Positions 16,016 to 23,144 of a stretch of DNA of 28,010 bases are shown here, piece by piece. Made by a program: the position numbers and the translations under genes. Position 1 is the first letter of the stretch. Each line of letters begins with the position of its first letter. Below the pieces are notes generated by a model. The model was not told where the DNA came from. It worked only from the letters and a program-made list of their open reading frames with translations, and did no database searches. Origin of the DNA: JAHIVB01 sp964574705 (GTDB lineage Bacteria > Bacillota_I > Bacilli_A > Izemoplasmatales > Hujiaoplasmataceae); contig CAZNOO010000021.1 in the NCBI GenBank assembly GCA_964574705.1, positions 1 through 28,010 of the forward strand, written 5' to 3'.

Positions 16016-17128
16016 CTAGTTTTCATTGAAATTGATGATGATTTCCATAACATTATCTAAAAAGTCGTCTTTTGTAGAATCGGCGTAATCAACCATGAAA
16101 ATAGGCATTGCTTCCAACCAAATCAAAAAGTCTTCATGTTCAATCAAACTCGTGTTTACATTCATGGCTCTCTCCAGTAAAGACCATTTCAATGCAGCTT
16201 CGATGATTCCACCACCAGACATCTGCATTGTAAGAACTCCTTGCATGACTCTAAACGCTTCAAGAGAATCTGTTTCAACCGGAAAACCGTCATCTTGAAC
16301 TCCGGTTGTAGCGTTATGGTTTTGAATTAATTCGGCTTCTTCTCCTAAAAATGTATAAAGGGATTCAAGGCTGTCAGTATTTGCCCAGGCAGACCGAATA
16401 CTTGATTGATAAACGAAAATAGGCGAATCAACTTCATAGAATTTTGAAAGAATGATGACCCCAGCTTCGGTCCCGTTATTTGTTACATCACCGTATGTAA
16501 TCTCATCCAAAGGCTTAATATTATCTGGATAGGCATAATCCATCACTCCGGCATCTACAAAGAGATTATGAATTTGGAGTAACGGAGAGGAAGAGGATAG
16601 AGGATCGACTGCATAGACGTGTTGGACATCAAGGACTAAAAATTCTCCTGGGTGATCGCTTAAGAATGTTGCAATATCTTCTAAAACTTGTTGAAACGGT
16701 GTGCTGAAATATGTGTGAACAGTCCACCAAGTCTTTGTATCAAGATCATAAGTCAAGCGGATGTCAAAATAACGAACCCCTGCATTCAAAAGGGTCGTGA
16801 CATCTGAGACTTGAGTTTTCGACTGTTTATAGGAAAATCCTTTAATCAACAGCCCAACTGCTCCAGTCTGTATGGAGTCGGCGGATAATTCGTCTACTGG
16901 AGAAAACACATCCATTTCAGATGTGAACGCATCATGTGCACCAAGCATTGCAACATCGATGACTCGATCTTCGTTAGACAAAGTTTCACTCATCCAAGTG
17001 TCGTAACTTTGAGTTGTCGTATGTTTTAAAAATGTAGCTACGGGGAAATTAAGTGTGACGAGCAATGCCAAAACAATCAGCAAAATCAAAATGAAGATTC
17101 TAAGAATTCTTTTCGTTAACGATTTCAT
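16016..17128 (-). CDS. Membrane-anchored PLC-X-domain-like phosphodiesterase
   Basis: The 370-residue protein has one N-terminal transmembrane segment (about 8-28) with basic residues before it, so the rest lies outside the membrane. The body resembles the TIM-barrel phosphodiesterases of the bacterial PI-PLC type. H65 in MLGAHDAF and H138 in WWTVHTYF fit the two catalytic histidines, and FDIRL (D122, R124) fits the Asp-x-Arg motif, as in Bacillus PI-PLC. EFLVLDVQHVY follows. A calcium-independent lyase acting on a phosphoinositide-like or glycolipid substrate is plausible; the substrate cannot be read from the sequence. Its ATG lies 29 bases inside the helicase gene and has its own GGAG, so it shares that transcript. 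No clear terminator follows before the S10 promoter. Confidence 0.75.
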   Translation of the reverse strand: MKSLTKRILRIFILILLIVLALLVTLNFPVATFLKHTTTQSYDTWMSETLSNEDRVIDVAMLGAHDAFTSEMDVFSPVDELSADSIQTGAVGLLIKGFSYKQSKTQVSDVTTLLNAGVRYFDIRLTYDLDTKTWWTVHTYFSTPFQQVLEDIATFLSDHPGEFLVLDVQHVYAVDPLSSSSPLLQIHNLFVDAGVMDYAYPDNIKPLDEITYGDVTNNGTEAGVIILSKFYEVDSPIFVYQSSIRSAWANTDSLESLYTFLGEEAELIQNHNATTGVQDDGFPVETDSLEAFRVMQGVLTMQMSGGGIIEAALKWSLLERAMNVNTSLIEHEDFLIWLEAMPIFMVDYADSTKDDFLDNVMEIIINFNEN

Positions 17129-19157
17129 TGTTTTCTCCTTTTTTCCAAAAAGCTTTGAATACTTTCTTTAAATGATTTGAGTCATTAATAACCTCCAGAT
17201 GAGACCATTCACGCGGATAGAGTGCGTAATATTTTCTGGAGGAAAAACGGTCATCAATCAAGATTGCAATCCCTCGATCGGTTTCCGATCTGATCACTCT
17301 GCCAACCGCTTGAATGACTTTATTAAGACCTGGGAAAGTATAAGCAAAGTCGAACCCCTGGTTGAATTCAATATCGAAATGAGATTTCAAAATATTATTG
17401 AATGGAGATATTTGAGGCAGTCCGACGCCAACAATCACAACGCCAGAAAGCATATCCCCAATTAAGTCAATCGATTCTCCAAAGACACCACCCATGACAA
17501 AGAGTCCGACTTGAGTTTTTTCATTTGATGTTTTAAACATTGTAAGGGTAGAGTTGCGTTCTAGTAAGGTCATGTTTCTTTCTTGTCTTATAACCTCAAC
17601 TTTAGACGGATCAAAATTGAGTTCTTCTGAAATCATGTTCAAGTACTGATAACTTGGAAAGAACAAGATATAATTACCTTTTTTACTTTCGATTAATGCT
17701 TTTGATACCTCGACAACTTTTAAAATGGAATCGTTCCTGTCTTTGTATCTCGTTGATACATCATCGACCACTGCGAGGAAAAGATGGTCCTGTCTGAAAG
17801 AAGATACCATTTTAACATCGTTTCCGATATCCGTAGTAATCAGTTTCTTGTAGTAATAAATGGGGTCAAGCGTTGCGCTGAAGAATGTACACCCTTGCGA
17901 ATGGTCTTTAATGGTTCTTAAGATATACTCGCTGGCATTGAGACACTTCATCGAAACTTCGACTTGTCCGTTAATTTTCTCATATGTGAAGATGTATTCT
18001 TGATTGAAAAACTCAGATATTTTGATGAATTGATATGCCTCGAAATAGACATCCATCACTTGAGATTTCATCGGTATTTTCTTCTCGCTTGAAAGAATCT
18101 GGTCAAATTTATTGAGAAGACGCTTTAATATTGTAAGTAGCCCAGTGTCCAATCCTTCCTTTGTTACAAAGTCGACATCTAATAAATAATCAATTTCTTT
18201 TTCCTGAAAATAGTCCAGACATTTTTGGATTTCTCGTCTGGGACTTGGCCTAAGAAACTTTGAAAGACTCAACATGGTCTCCAATGTTTCTTGGCGAAGC
18301 GTGGCAGAATACATTTCTCGACTTCTCGAGACCATATTGTGTGCTTCGTCAACAAGCAATATCGGCTGGTAGGTATCTTCTTCAAAATACCGAATCAAAT
18401 GTACTCGTGGGTCAAATACATAATTGTAATCACAAACAATGATGTCCGAATAATTGGATATGTCAAGCGAAAATTCAAAAGGACATACTTTATGTTTTTT
18501 TCCATATTCCTTTAGAACCTCTTTTGAAAAGATGCTTTCGCTTTGATAGAGATCATCTATCGCTTTATAGATTCTTTTATAGTACCCGTTTGCATATTTG
18601 CAGACTTCTGGATCACAGTCTCGTTCTTTCAATAAGCACATTGAATCCTTTGCTGTGATACAGCATGTTTTGGCGATTAACCCGTGCTCTTCCAGTAACT
18701 TAACTGTATCCAAAGCAATGATTTTTCCATCGTTTTTCGCACTGCAATAGAATAGCTTTTGACGGTTTGTATTAATCGCTTTCAACGAAGAAAAAATAGA
18801 TGCAATGGTCTTGCCGATTCCTGTAGGGGCGGTAGCGTATAAGATTCCGTGGTCAATGACGTTTCGATATATATGAGCCATGAGCTCTCTTTGATTTAAA
18901 CGATATTCTGGAAATGGAAACGATAAGCCTTCAATCGACTTTTGTCTATCTTCTTCATGCTTTGTTAACTTGTCAAGCCAAGCCAGATACTTTAGGATTG
19001 TCTTTACAAAAAAGGTTTCCAACATTTTGAAACTGTATGATTTTTCAAACTGCAATACATCCCGGTCTTCCACTTGAATGTAGGTCAAAACAACCTTAAT
19101 CTTTTTGAGTTGATTCTCAAGCATATAGATATATGCGTATAATTTCGCTTGCGCCAT
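17100..19157 (-). CDS. DinG/XPD-like DNA helicase, C-terminal 669+ residues of a gene split by the gap
   Basis: This part encodes an iron-sulfur superfamily 2 helicase. Numbered from the ATG at 19157, it has Walker A APTGIGKT at 110-117, cysteines C174, C181, C186 and C225 suited to a 4Fe-4S cluster, the DEAH box at 270-273, FFSATLDP (motif III) and QAVGRVIRSETDRG (motif VI, near 615). Such enzymes unwind DNA 5' to 3' in repair. The ATG at 19157 lies inside the duplicated 55 bp beside the gap and is not the true start. Residues 1-16 repeat those encoded at 19271-19318. The real protein continues from the reading frame at 19645 and should be 796 residues. The 3' end overlaps the phosphodiesterase gene by 29 bases. 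Confidence 0.88.
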   Translation of the reverse strand: MAQAKLYAYIYMLENQLKKIKVVLTYIQVEDRDVLQFEKSYSFKMLETFFVKTILKYLAWLDKLTKHEEDRQKSIEGLSFPFPEYRLNQRELMAHIYRNVIDHGILYATAPTGIGKTIASIFSSLKAINTNRQKLFYCSAKNDGKIIALDTVKLLEEHGLIAKTCCITAKDSMCLLKERDCDPEVCKYANGYYKRIYKAIDDLYQSESIFSKEVLKEYGKKHKVCPFEFSLDISNYSDIIVCDYNYVFDPRVHLIRYFEEDTYQPILLVDEAHNMVSRSREMYSATLRQETLETMLSLSKFLRPSPRREIQKCLDYFQEKEIDYLLDVDFVTKEGLDTGLLTILKRLLNKFDQILSSEKKIPMKSQVMDVYFEAYQFIKISEFFNQEYIFTYEKINGQVEVSMKCLNASEYILRTIKDHSQGCTFFSATLDPIYYYKKLITTDIGNDVKMVSSFRQDHLFLAVVDDVSTRYKDRNDSILKVVEVSKALIESKKGNYILFFPSYQYLNMISEELNFDPSKVEVIRQERNMTLLERNSTLTMFKTSNEKTQVGLFVMGGVFGESIDLIGDMLSGVVIVGVGLPQISPFNNILKSHFDIEFNQGFDFAYTFPGLNKVIQAVGRVIRSETDRGIAILIDDRFSSRKYYALYPREWSHLEVINDSNHLKKVFKAFWKKGENNEIVNEKNS

Positions 19158-19163
19158 GTGGGC
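19109..19163. repeat. Left copy of a 55-bp exact duplication flanking the gap
   Basis: These 55 bases are identical to 19264-19318 on the other side of the Ns and code for the same residues of the same gene. The best explanation is unresolved overlap between two contig ends, not a biological repeat. Confidence 0.9.
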
Positions 19164-19263
19164 NNNNNNNNNNNNNNNNNNNNNNNNNNNNNNNNNNNNN
19201 NNNNNNNNNNNNNNNNNNNNNNNNNNNNNNNNNNNNNNNNNNNNNNNNNNNNNNNNNNNNNNN
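19164..19263. other. Assembly gap of 100 Ns
   Basis: Exactly 100 N characters, the conventional size for a scaffold gap of unknown length. Because both sides end in the same 55 bp, the true distance is probably negative: nothing is missing and 155 bases should be removed. Confidence 0.98.
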
Positions 19264-19318
19264 GTTGATTCTCAAGCATATAGATATATGCGTATAATTT
19301 CGCTTGCGCCATGTGGGC
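19264..19318. repeat. Right copy of the 55-bp exact duplication flanking the gap
   Basis: Identical to 19109-19163. Joining 19264 directly to 19108 (dropping 155 bases) places the upstream and downstream parts of the helicase gene in one open frame of 2391 bases. Confidence 0.9.
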
Positions 19319-19645
19319 CGGAAAAGTATCTTCTTCCAAGTATTCGAAATCCATTCGTGTCGATTTGATTTCTTCGAGTATCACTTGATTGTCTCTATTC
19401 AAAATACCATCAATTCTACCTGATACTTCAAGCAGATATTCTTCATGCTCAAAAGAAGTCTTCACAAAGACCTCTCTCGAATCTTGTTCCATATACTTGC
19501 TTTGCCAGTACTGATGGATTTCTATTCCTTCTTGTGCTCTCGTTAGTAAAATTCGATCGCTTGTAATATTGCCTGATCCAAATAGAAATTCAGCGATTTC
19601 TTTCGCGCTGATTCGATGTTCTTTCAACCGCATCACCATAACCAT
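19264..19645 (-). CDS. PD-(D/E)XK nuclease-like N-terminal domain of the same helicase gene (truncated by the gap)
   Basis: These first 127 residues of the 796-residue protein look like a Cas4/AddB-type nuclease domain: D79 in SGRIDGIL, E92-x-K94 in ILEEIKST, and the helical Q114-x3-Y118 motif in MAQAKLYAY. The domain is directly followed by the helicase motifs encoded at 17100-19108. A nuclease-helicase fusion of this kind is known in Bacillota genomes annotated as DinG-like or Rad3-related helicases. Three in-frame ATGs (19645, 19639, 19633) are possible; none has a good ribosome binding site. The catalytic assignment is from motif spacing alone. No terminator lies between this gene and the phosphodiesterase downstream. 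Confidence 0.75.
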
Positions 19646-19649
19646 TATA
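19644..19649 (-). promoter_or_regulatory. Possible -10 box overlapping the helicase start
   Basis: A perfect TATAAT on the minus strand overlaps the first ATG. The -35 region is poor (AAGAAA at 17 bases). If active, it would start transcription near 19637, at or before the second and third ATGs, giving a nearly leaderless message. This would also explain the absence of a binding site. Confidence 0.3.
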
Positions 19650-19878
19650 CAATAAAGTCTTACGCATTTCTTAAAAAAAAGAAAAACCAGATTGATTTTC
19701 TTTCAGTGAATATTCCGTTTCCATCTACATATAAAATTTATAAATACGCAAACCTTTCATAGAATTACTAATTGAGTTTGGAAAATCTATAAATGGTAAC
19801 TCATCTATCTAATCGATTTCGTTGTCAATATCAACCGTACTAAAGGCTTTTAACTTGACTACTGGTCAAAATACCTAT
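19646..19878. other. Gene-poor intergenic stretch with one operator-like inverted repeat
   Basis: About 230 AT-rich bases hold no convincing gene on either strand. TTGAC-N5-GTCAA (19855-19869) is a perfect 5-bp inverted repeat of the size bound by dimeric repressors, but no promoter or regulator gene is next to it. A weak AGAAAA/TTTTCT stem next to an A8 run (19673-19702) may act as a second terminator for the gene upstream. Confidence 0.4.
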
Positions 19879-19916
19879 AAAAAAAACATGAAGAACAATA
19901 TCTGTTTTTCATGTTT
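19879..19916 (-). terminator. Intrinsic terminator of the SDR gene
   Basis: A 14-bp stem (19884-19897 with 19903-19916, one G-U pair) encloses the loop ATATC. On the minus strand it is followed by a U-rich tract from the A-run at 19879-19886. It lies 10 bases past the stop at 19927. Confidence 0.9.
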
Positions 19917-19926
19917 TCTTTTGACC

Positions 19927-20943
19927 TTAATCTAAGGACTTTCTAACGTATTTCTTCCCTTTTTTTTTCAAGAAATTCTCTCTTGTAAACTCGATTGCAT
20001 CATGAATGGACGTTTTTATACTACGCACCGTAAACCCGAGTTCCTTTTTTGCAAGCTCATTGCTGAAATGATAATTCGATTTCAGTACAACGATTGAGTA
20101 ATGTGTAAACAAGGGTTTTTGTTTTGCAATCTTATAGTAGATTTCTGCAAAATAACTCATCGCGAATATAAACCAGAAAGCTAATTTTGTTTTGATTTTC
20201 TTTTTTCCTGTATATTCCGCAATGTCGTCCAAAAGTTCTTTTACTGTTATTTCTTCCCCTGACAGGATATAACAAGATTTATTTTTTCCGAGTTTGGCTG
20301 CTTTGATGATTCCGTCCGCAACATCTCTGACGTCGACGAAATTATACCCGCCTTTCATATAAGCGGTCAGTCTTCCCATTAGAAAATCAATAAACAGTTG
20401 AGAAATATTAGACAGTTGATAATCGCGTGGCCCGATAACTCCAGAAGGATGAACAATCACCACTTCTAAATCGGGATCTTCTTGATTGTAAACAAGTGAA
20501 GTTGCGATTGCTTTCGTTTTCGCGTATAAGCCCTTTACTTTTTGAGGATCGAATACAACTACTTCTTTCATGATTTGATCCTTTGGCAATTCCTCGATGG
20601 CATGCACCGATGAAGTATAGACCAATCTTTTTATATGGTTTGATTGACAGGCTTTGAGGATGTTCTTGGTTCCTTCGACATTTACTTTAAATAGTTTCTT
20701 TTTGTTTCCGGTTCCAATTTCAACAATCCCTGCCAAATGAAATACTACATCATATCCAATGATATTTTGGAGTAAAAATTCCATATCTAGAATGTTTCCA
20801 TAGATGACCTGAGCATATGCTTCAATCATATAAATTTTGTCCTTTGGTAAGACAAGTGCCGTAACGTCATGTCCTTGTTGATACAACTGCTTCACGAGAA
20901 CGTTACCAATGTGTCCGGTAGCTCCCGTTACTAAACATTTCAA
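19927..20943 (-). CDS. NAD(P)-dependent epimerase/dehydratase family protein (extended SDR)
   Basis: The 338-residue cytosolic protein has the extended-SDR plan: dinucleotide motif TGATGHIG at 6-13, a YTSSVHA strand with the catalytic serine near 111-112, and Y140-x3-K144 in YAKTK. HPSGVIGPRDY follows in the substrate half. These resemble dihydroflavonol reductase or 3-beta-HSD/isomerase-like enzymes; the substrate is unknown. I chose the TTG start at 20941-20943 because AAAGGAGGTGG sits 7 bases upstream and the protein then begins right at the Rossmann strand (MKCLVTGATG). Upstream codons in the same frame run through the binding site and promoter. The gene is a single transcription unit. 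Confidence 0.88.
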   Translation of the reverse strand: MKCLVTGATGHIGNVLVKQLYQQGHDVTALVLPKDKIYMIEAYAQVIYGNILDMEFLLQNIIGYDVVFHLAGIVEIGTGNKKKLFKVNVEGTKNILKACQSNHIKRLVYTSSVHAIEELPKDQIMKEVVVFDPQKVKGLYAKTKAIATSLVYNQEDPDLEVVIVHPSGVIGPRDYQLSNISQLFIDFLMGRLTAYMKGGYNFVDVRDVADGIIKAAKLGKNKSCYILSGEEITVKELLDDIAEYTGKKKIKTKLAFWFIFAMSYFAEIYYKIAKQKPLFTHYSIVVLKSNYHFSNELAKKELGFTVRSIKTSIHDAIEFTRENFLKKKGKKYVRKSLD

Positions 20944-20968
20944 GATTCCACCTCCTTTGTCTAACTTC

Positions 20969-20997
20969 ATTATACGCTTTAATTGTATAATAAACAA
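20969..20997 (-). promoter_or_regulatory. Promoter of the SDR gene
   Basis: TTGTTT (20992-20997) and a perfect TATAAT (20969-20974) are 17 bases apart on the minus strand. The leader to the TTG start is about 20 bases and contains the AAAGGAGGTGG site. Confidence 0.8.
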
Positions 20998-21060
20998 CTG
21001 TTTACTTTTAAAAAATCTATAAGAAACCCTTTCATTAATGAGAATGACCCCCCTGCAAAT

Positions 21061-21082
21061 AAAAAAGAGGATTTCTCCTCTT
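21061..21082 (-). terminator. Intrinsic terminator of the alcohol dehydrogenase gene
   Basis: AAGAGGA (21065-21071) pairs with TCCTCTT (21076-21082) around a TTTC loop. On the minus strand a U6 tract follows (A-run 21061-21066). The stem overlaps the stop codon at 21081-21083. Confidence 0.85.
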
Positions 21083-22256
21083 ATTTACAGGCAAGCAAAT
21101 AAATGTTTTTGCAATCTTCTCTCGTCAGTTTCTTAAATGATCCAACAGGGTATCCGCGGTTGATGTCTAAACGATCTAGAAATTGATCAATATCTTCTTT
21201 TTTCGCTCCGATTTCATCGAAAGAAAGAGGCATTCCAATTTCTTTGAAGAAGTTTTCGAGCTGTGCAATCCCCTGTAAAGCGATTCCTTTTTTGTTCAGT
21301 TCATCGCGCTCGATTCCAAACACTCTGGTCGCGAGTTGGTAGTATCTATGTATGTCTTCATCGATGGTGTACTTCATATATGCCGGAAACATGACTGCGA
21401 GTCCTGCGCCATGCGTCACATCATATTGTGCACTTAACTCATGCTCAAGCCCGTGGGTAACCCAGTCTTCAATTCTTCCTACGCCGAGACTTCCGTTGTG
21501 CGCAATCATACCTGCCCAACAGATTGTCGCTCTTGCATCGTAATTATCAGGGTCTATCATAATCACACGCGCAGCTTCTATAATGGAAATTAGAGTCCCT
21601 TCAGACAAACGATCTGTAAGTTCTACACCAGTCGATTTTGTTAAATATCTTTCAAAGATATGACTCATCATATCTACAATTCCTGCAGAAGTTTGATACA
21701 TCGGCAAAGTGTACGTTAACTCAGGGTTGATAATTGCAAAAACAGGACGATGAAATACTGTATAAATGCCTCTTTTGAGTCCCAGACTCTCTTTGGTGAT
21801 AACCGCTGAACCAGAACCTTCAGACCCTGCGGCTGGGATTGTCAAAACGACACCAACCGGAAGTGCATCTTGAACCTGTGCTTTATTATCATAAAAATCC
21901 CAAAAATCTCCATCATACTTACTGCCATCCGCGATTGCTTTAGCGGAATCAATGGCTGATCCGCCACCGACTGCAAGAATGAAGTCCACATTTTCTTTTT
22001 TACAAAGTTCGATGCCTTCATATACCTTTGAATCAACGGGGTTCGGTTTGGCTCCGCCGAGCATGATATATTCAATTCCGTTTGATTTTAATTGATTTTC
22101 AATATTGTTCAATAGACCGGATCGAATAACCGATCCTCCACCATAATGAATCAACACTTTTTTTGCATTGTGTTTCTTTAATAACTTCCACGTATTGTTT
22201 TCAGCTTTTTTTCCGAATACAAATTCGGTGGGACTGTAAAAAGTAAAATTTTCCAT
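21081..22256 (-). CDS. Iron-containing alcohol dehydrogenase (BdhA/YqhD-like)
   Basis: The 391-residue enzyme belongs to the group III alcohol dehydrogenases and most resembles the NADPH-dependent butanol dehydrogenase / YqhD aldehyde reductase branch, which reduces aldehydes to alcohols. Nucleotide-binding glycines appear in YGGGSV (38-43) and VGGGSAIDSAK (96-106). The four metal ligands are D195, H199, H268 and H282. ATG is preceded by AAAGGGTGA. It has its own promoter and terminator and diverges from the phosphodiesterase gene at 22374, with 117 bases between them. The substrate in vivo is not predictable. Confidence 0.92.
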   Translation of the reverse strand: MENFTFYSPTEFVFGKKAENNTWKLLKKHNAKKVLIHYGGGSVIRSGLLNNIENQLKSNGIEYIMLGGAKPNPVDSKVYEGIELCKKENVDFILAVGGGSAIDSAKAIADGSKYDGDFWDFYDNKAQVQDALPVGVVLTIPAAGSEGSGSAVITKESLGLKRGIYTVFHRPVFAIINPELTYTLPMYQTSAGIVDMMSHIFERYLTKSTGVELTDRLSEGTLISIIEAARVIMIDPDNYDARATICWAGMIAHNGSLGVGRIEDWVTHGLEHELSAQYDVTHGAGLAVMFPAYMKYTIDEDIHRYYQLATRVFGIERDELNKKGIALQGIAQLENFFKEIGMPLSFDEIGAKKEDIDQFLDRLDINRGYPVGSFKKLTREDCKNIYLLACK

Positions 22257-22281
22257 CTAATCACCCTTTCAATTCCATCAT

Positions 22282-22290
22282 ATTATAACA
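22282..22290 (-). promoter_or_regulatory. Extended -10 promoter of the alcohol dehydrogenase gene
   Basis: TGTTATAAT on the minus strand (TATAAT at 22282-22287, TGT at 22288-22290) lies 25 bases upstream of the ATG. No good -35 sits 16-18 bases further up; TTGTTT occurs at 23 bases, too far. Confidence 0.6.
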
Positions 22291-22340
22291 TATTGAAATT
22301 AGAAATTAATAAACAATGCTGGCTAGTTTAAGTAAAATAA

Positions 22341-22349
22341 TGATATAAT
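22341..22349 (+). promoter_or_regulatory. Extended -10 promoter of the glycerophosphodiester phosphodiesterase gene
   Basis: TGATATAAT gives an extended -10 with a consensus TATAAT (22344-22349), 24 bases before the ATG. The -35 is weak. It diverges from the dehydrogenase promoter about 55 bases away. Confidence 0.6.
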
Positions 22350-22373
22350 TGTCTTTGAAATGAGGGATTACGG

Positions 22374-23111
22374 ATGAAAAACATGACATGGATCAAAAAT
22401 GATTTTATTGCACATAGAGGTCTTCATACACTCGACAAAACAGTTCCGGAAAACACCTTATTGGCATTTCAAAAGGCGATGGACCGAGGATACGCTATTG
22501 AATTCGACATCAATGTAATGAAAGATGGTACTGTAGTTTGTTTTCATGATCCCGACTTTAAGAGGCTGTGCGGAGTAGATAAAGCATTAAGCGAACTAAA
22601 CTTCGAAGACGTCAAATCATTTAGAATACTTCAATCCAATGAATATATACCTTCATTAAAAGAAGTTTTGGAGTTTATTGATGGCAAGGTTCCTTTATTG
22701 ATTGAACTTAAACCGCTGGGTGATAACAATCTCCTGTGTCAACAATTCATGGAGGTCATGAAGGACTACAAAGGAGTATGGGCAATGCATTCATTTCATC
22801 CTATGACAATCTTCTGGTTCAAGAAGAATCATCCTGAAGTAGTTAGAGGGCAGGTAACCGAATTCTTTAGAGATGATCCAAAAATGAAGAAATTAACCAA
22901 GTTTTTGATGAAGACCATGGCTCTGAATATCTTTACGAAGCCTGACTTTATCAACTATGGTGTAAAAGATATGCCAAATAAATATCTCGACAGACAAATA
23001 AAAAAAGGGATGACAGTTATCGGATATGCTTCTCAGTCTCAAGAACAGTTCGATATGGTTAAAAAATATTATCACAATTCCGTGTTTGAATATTTTATCC
23101 CAAAAGAATAG
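22374..23111 (+). CDS. Glycerophosphodiester phosphodiesterase family protein
   Basis: The 245-residue protein is a GDPD-type TIM barrel that hydrolyses glycerophosphodiesters to glycerol-3-phosphate and the alcohol head group. Catalytic residues are visible: H14-R15 in IAHRGLH, PENT at 25-28, E43 and D45 in IEFDINVMKDG, and H58 in CFHDP; LIELKP follows. There is no signal peptide, so it is probably cytoplasmic, like UgpQ. ATG at 22374 is preceded by GAGGGA. A second in-frame ATG at codon 4 lies further from the site. It is the only complete gene on the plus strand and is followed at once by a strong terminator. Confidence 0.92.
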   Translation: MKNMTWIKNDFIAHRGLHTLDKTVPENTLLAFQKAMDRGYAIEFDINVMKDGTVVCFHDPDFKRLCGVDKALSELNFEDVKSFRILQSNEYIPSLKEVLEFIDGKVPLLIELKPLGDNNLLCQQFMEVMKDYKGVWAMHSFHPMTIFWFKKNHPEVVRGQVTEFFRDDPKMKKLTKFLMKTMALNIFTKPDFINYGVKDMPNKYLDRQIKKGMTVIGYASQSQEQFDMVKKYYHNSVFEYFIPKE

Positions 23112-23115
23112 AAAA

Positions 23116-23144
23116 GGTTGCGAATAATCGCAACCATTTTTTTT
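23116..23144 (+). terminator. Intrinsic terminator of the glycerophosphodiesterase gene, possibly bidirectional
   Basis: GGTTGCGA (23116-23123) pairs with TCGCAACC (23128-23135) around ATAA, and a T8 run follows on the plus strand. The convergent lipoprotein gene ends at 23143; on the minus strand the stem is followed by TTTTC, so it may stop both transcripts. Confidence 0.92.

Noticed and set aside
19109..19318. A biological direct repeat or duplicated element around the gap
   Set aside because: The copies are exact, end at the Ns on both sides, and lie inside one gene. Contig overlap explains this without any mobile element.
19085..19645. An open frame running through the 100 Ns to 19085
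   Set aside because: The part after the Ns is in the wrong frame because of the 155 extra bases; it ends in residues unrelated to the helicase. Only 19264-19645 is real coding sequence.
19673..19702. A second terminator downstream of the SDR gene
   Set aside because: The stem is only six A-T-rich pairs with a long loop, and a far stronger terminator sits at 19879-19916.
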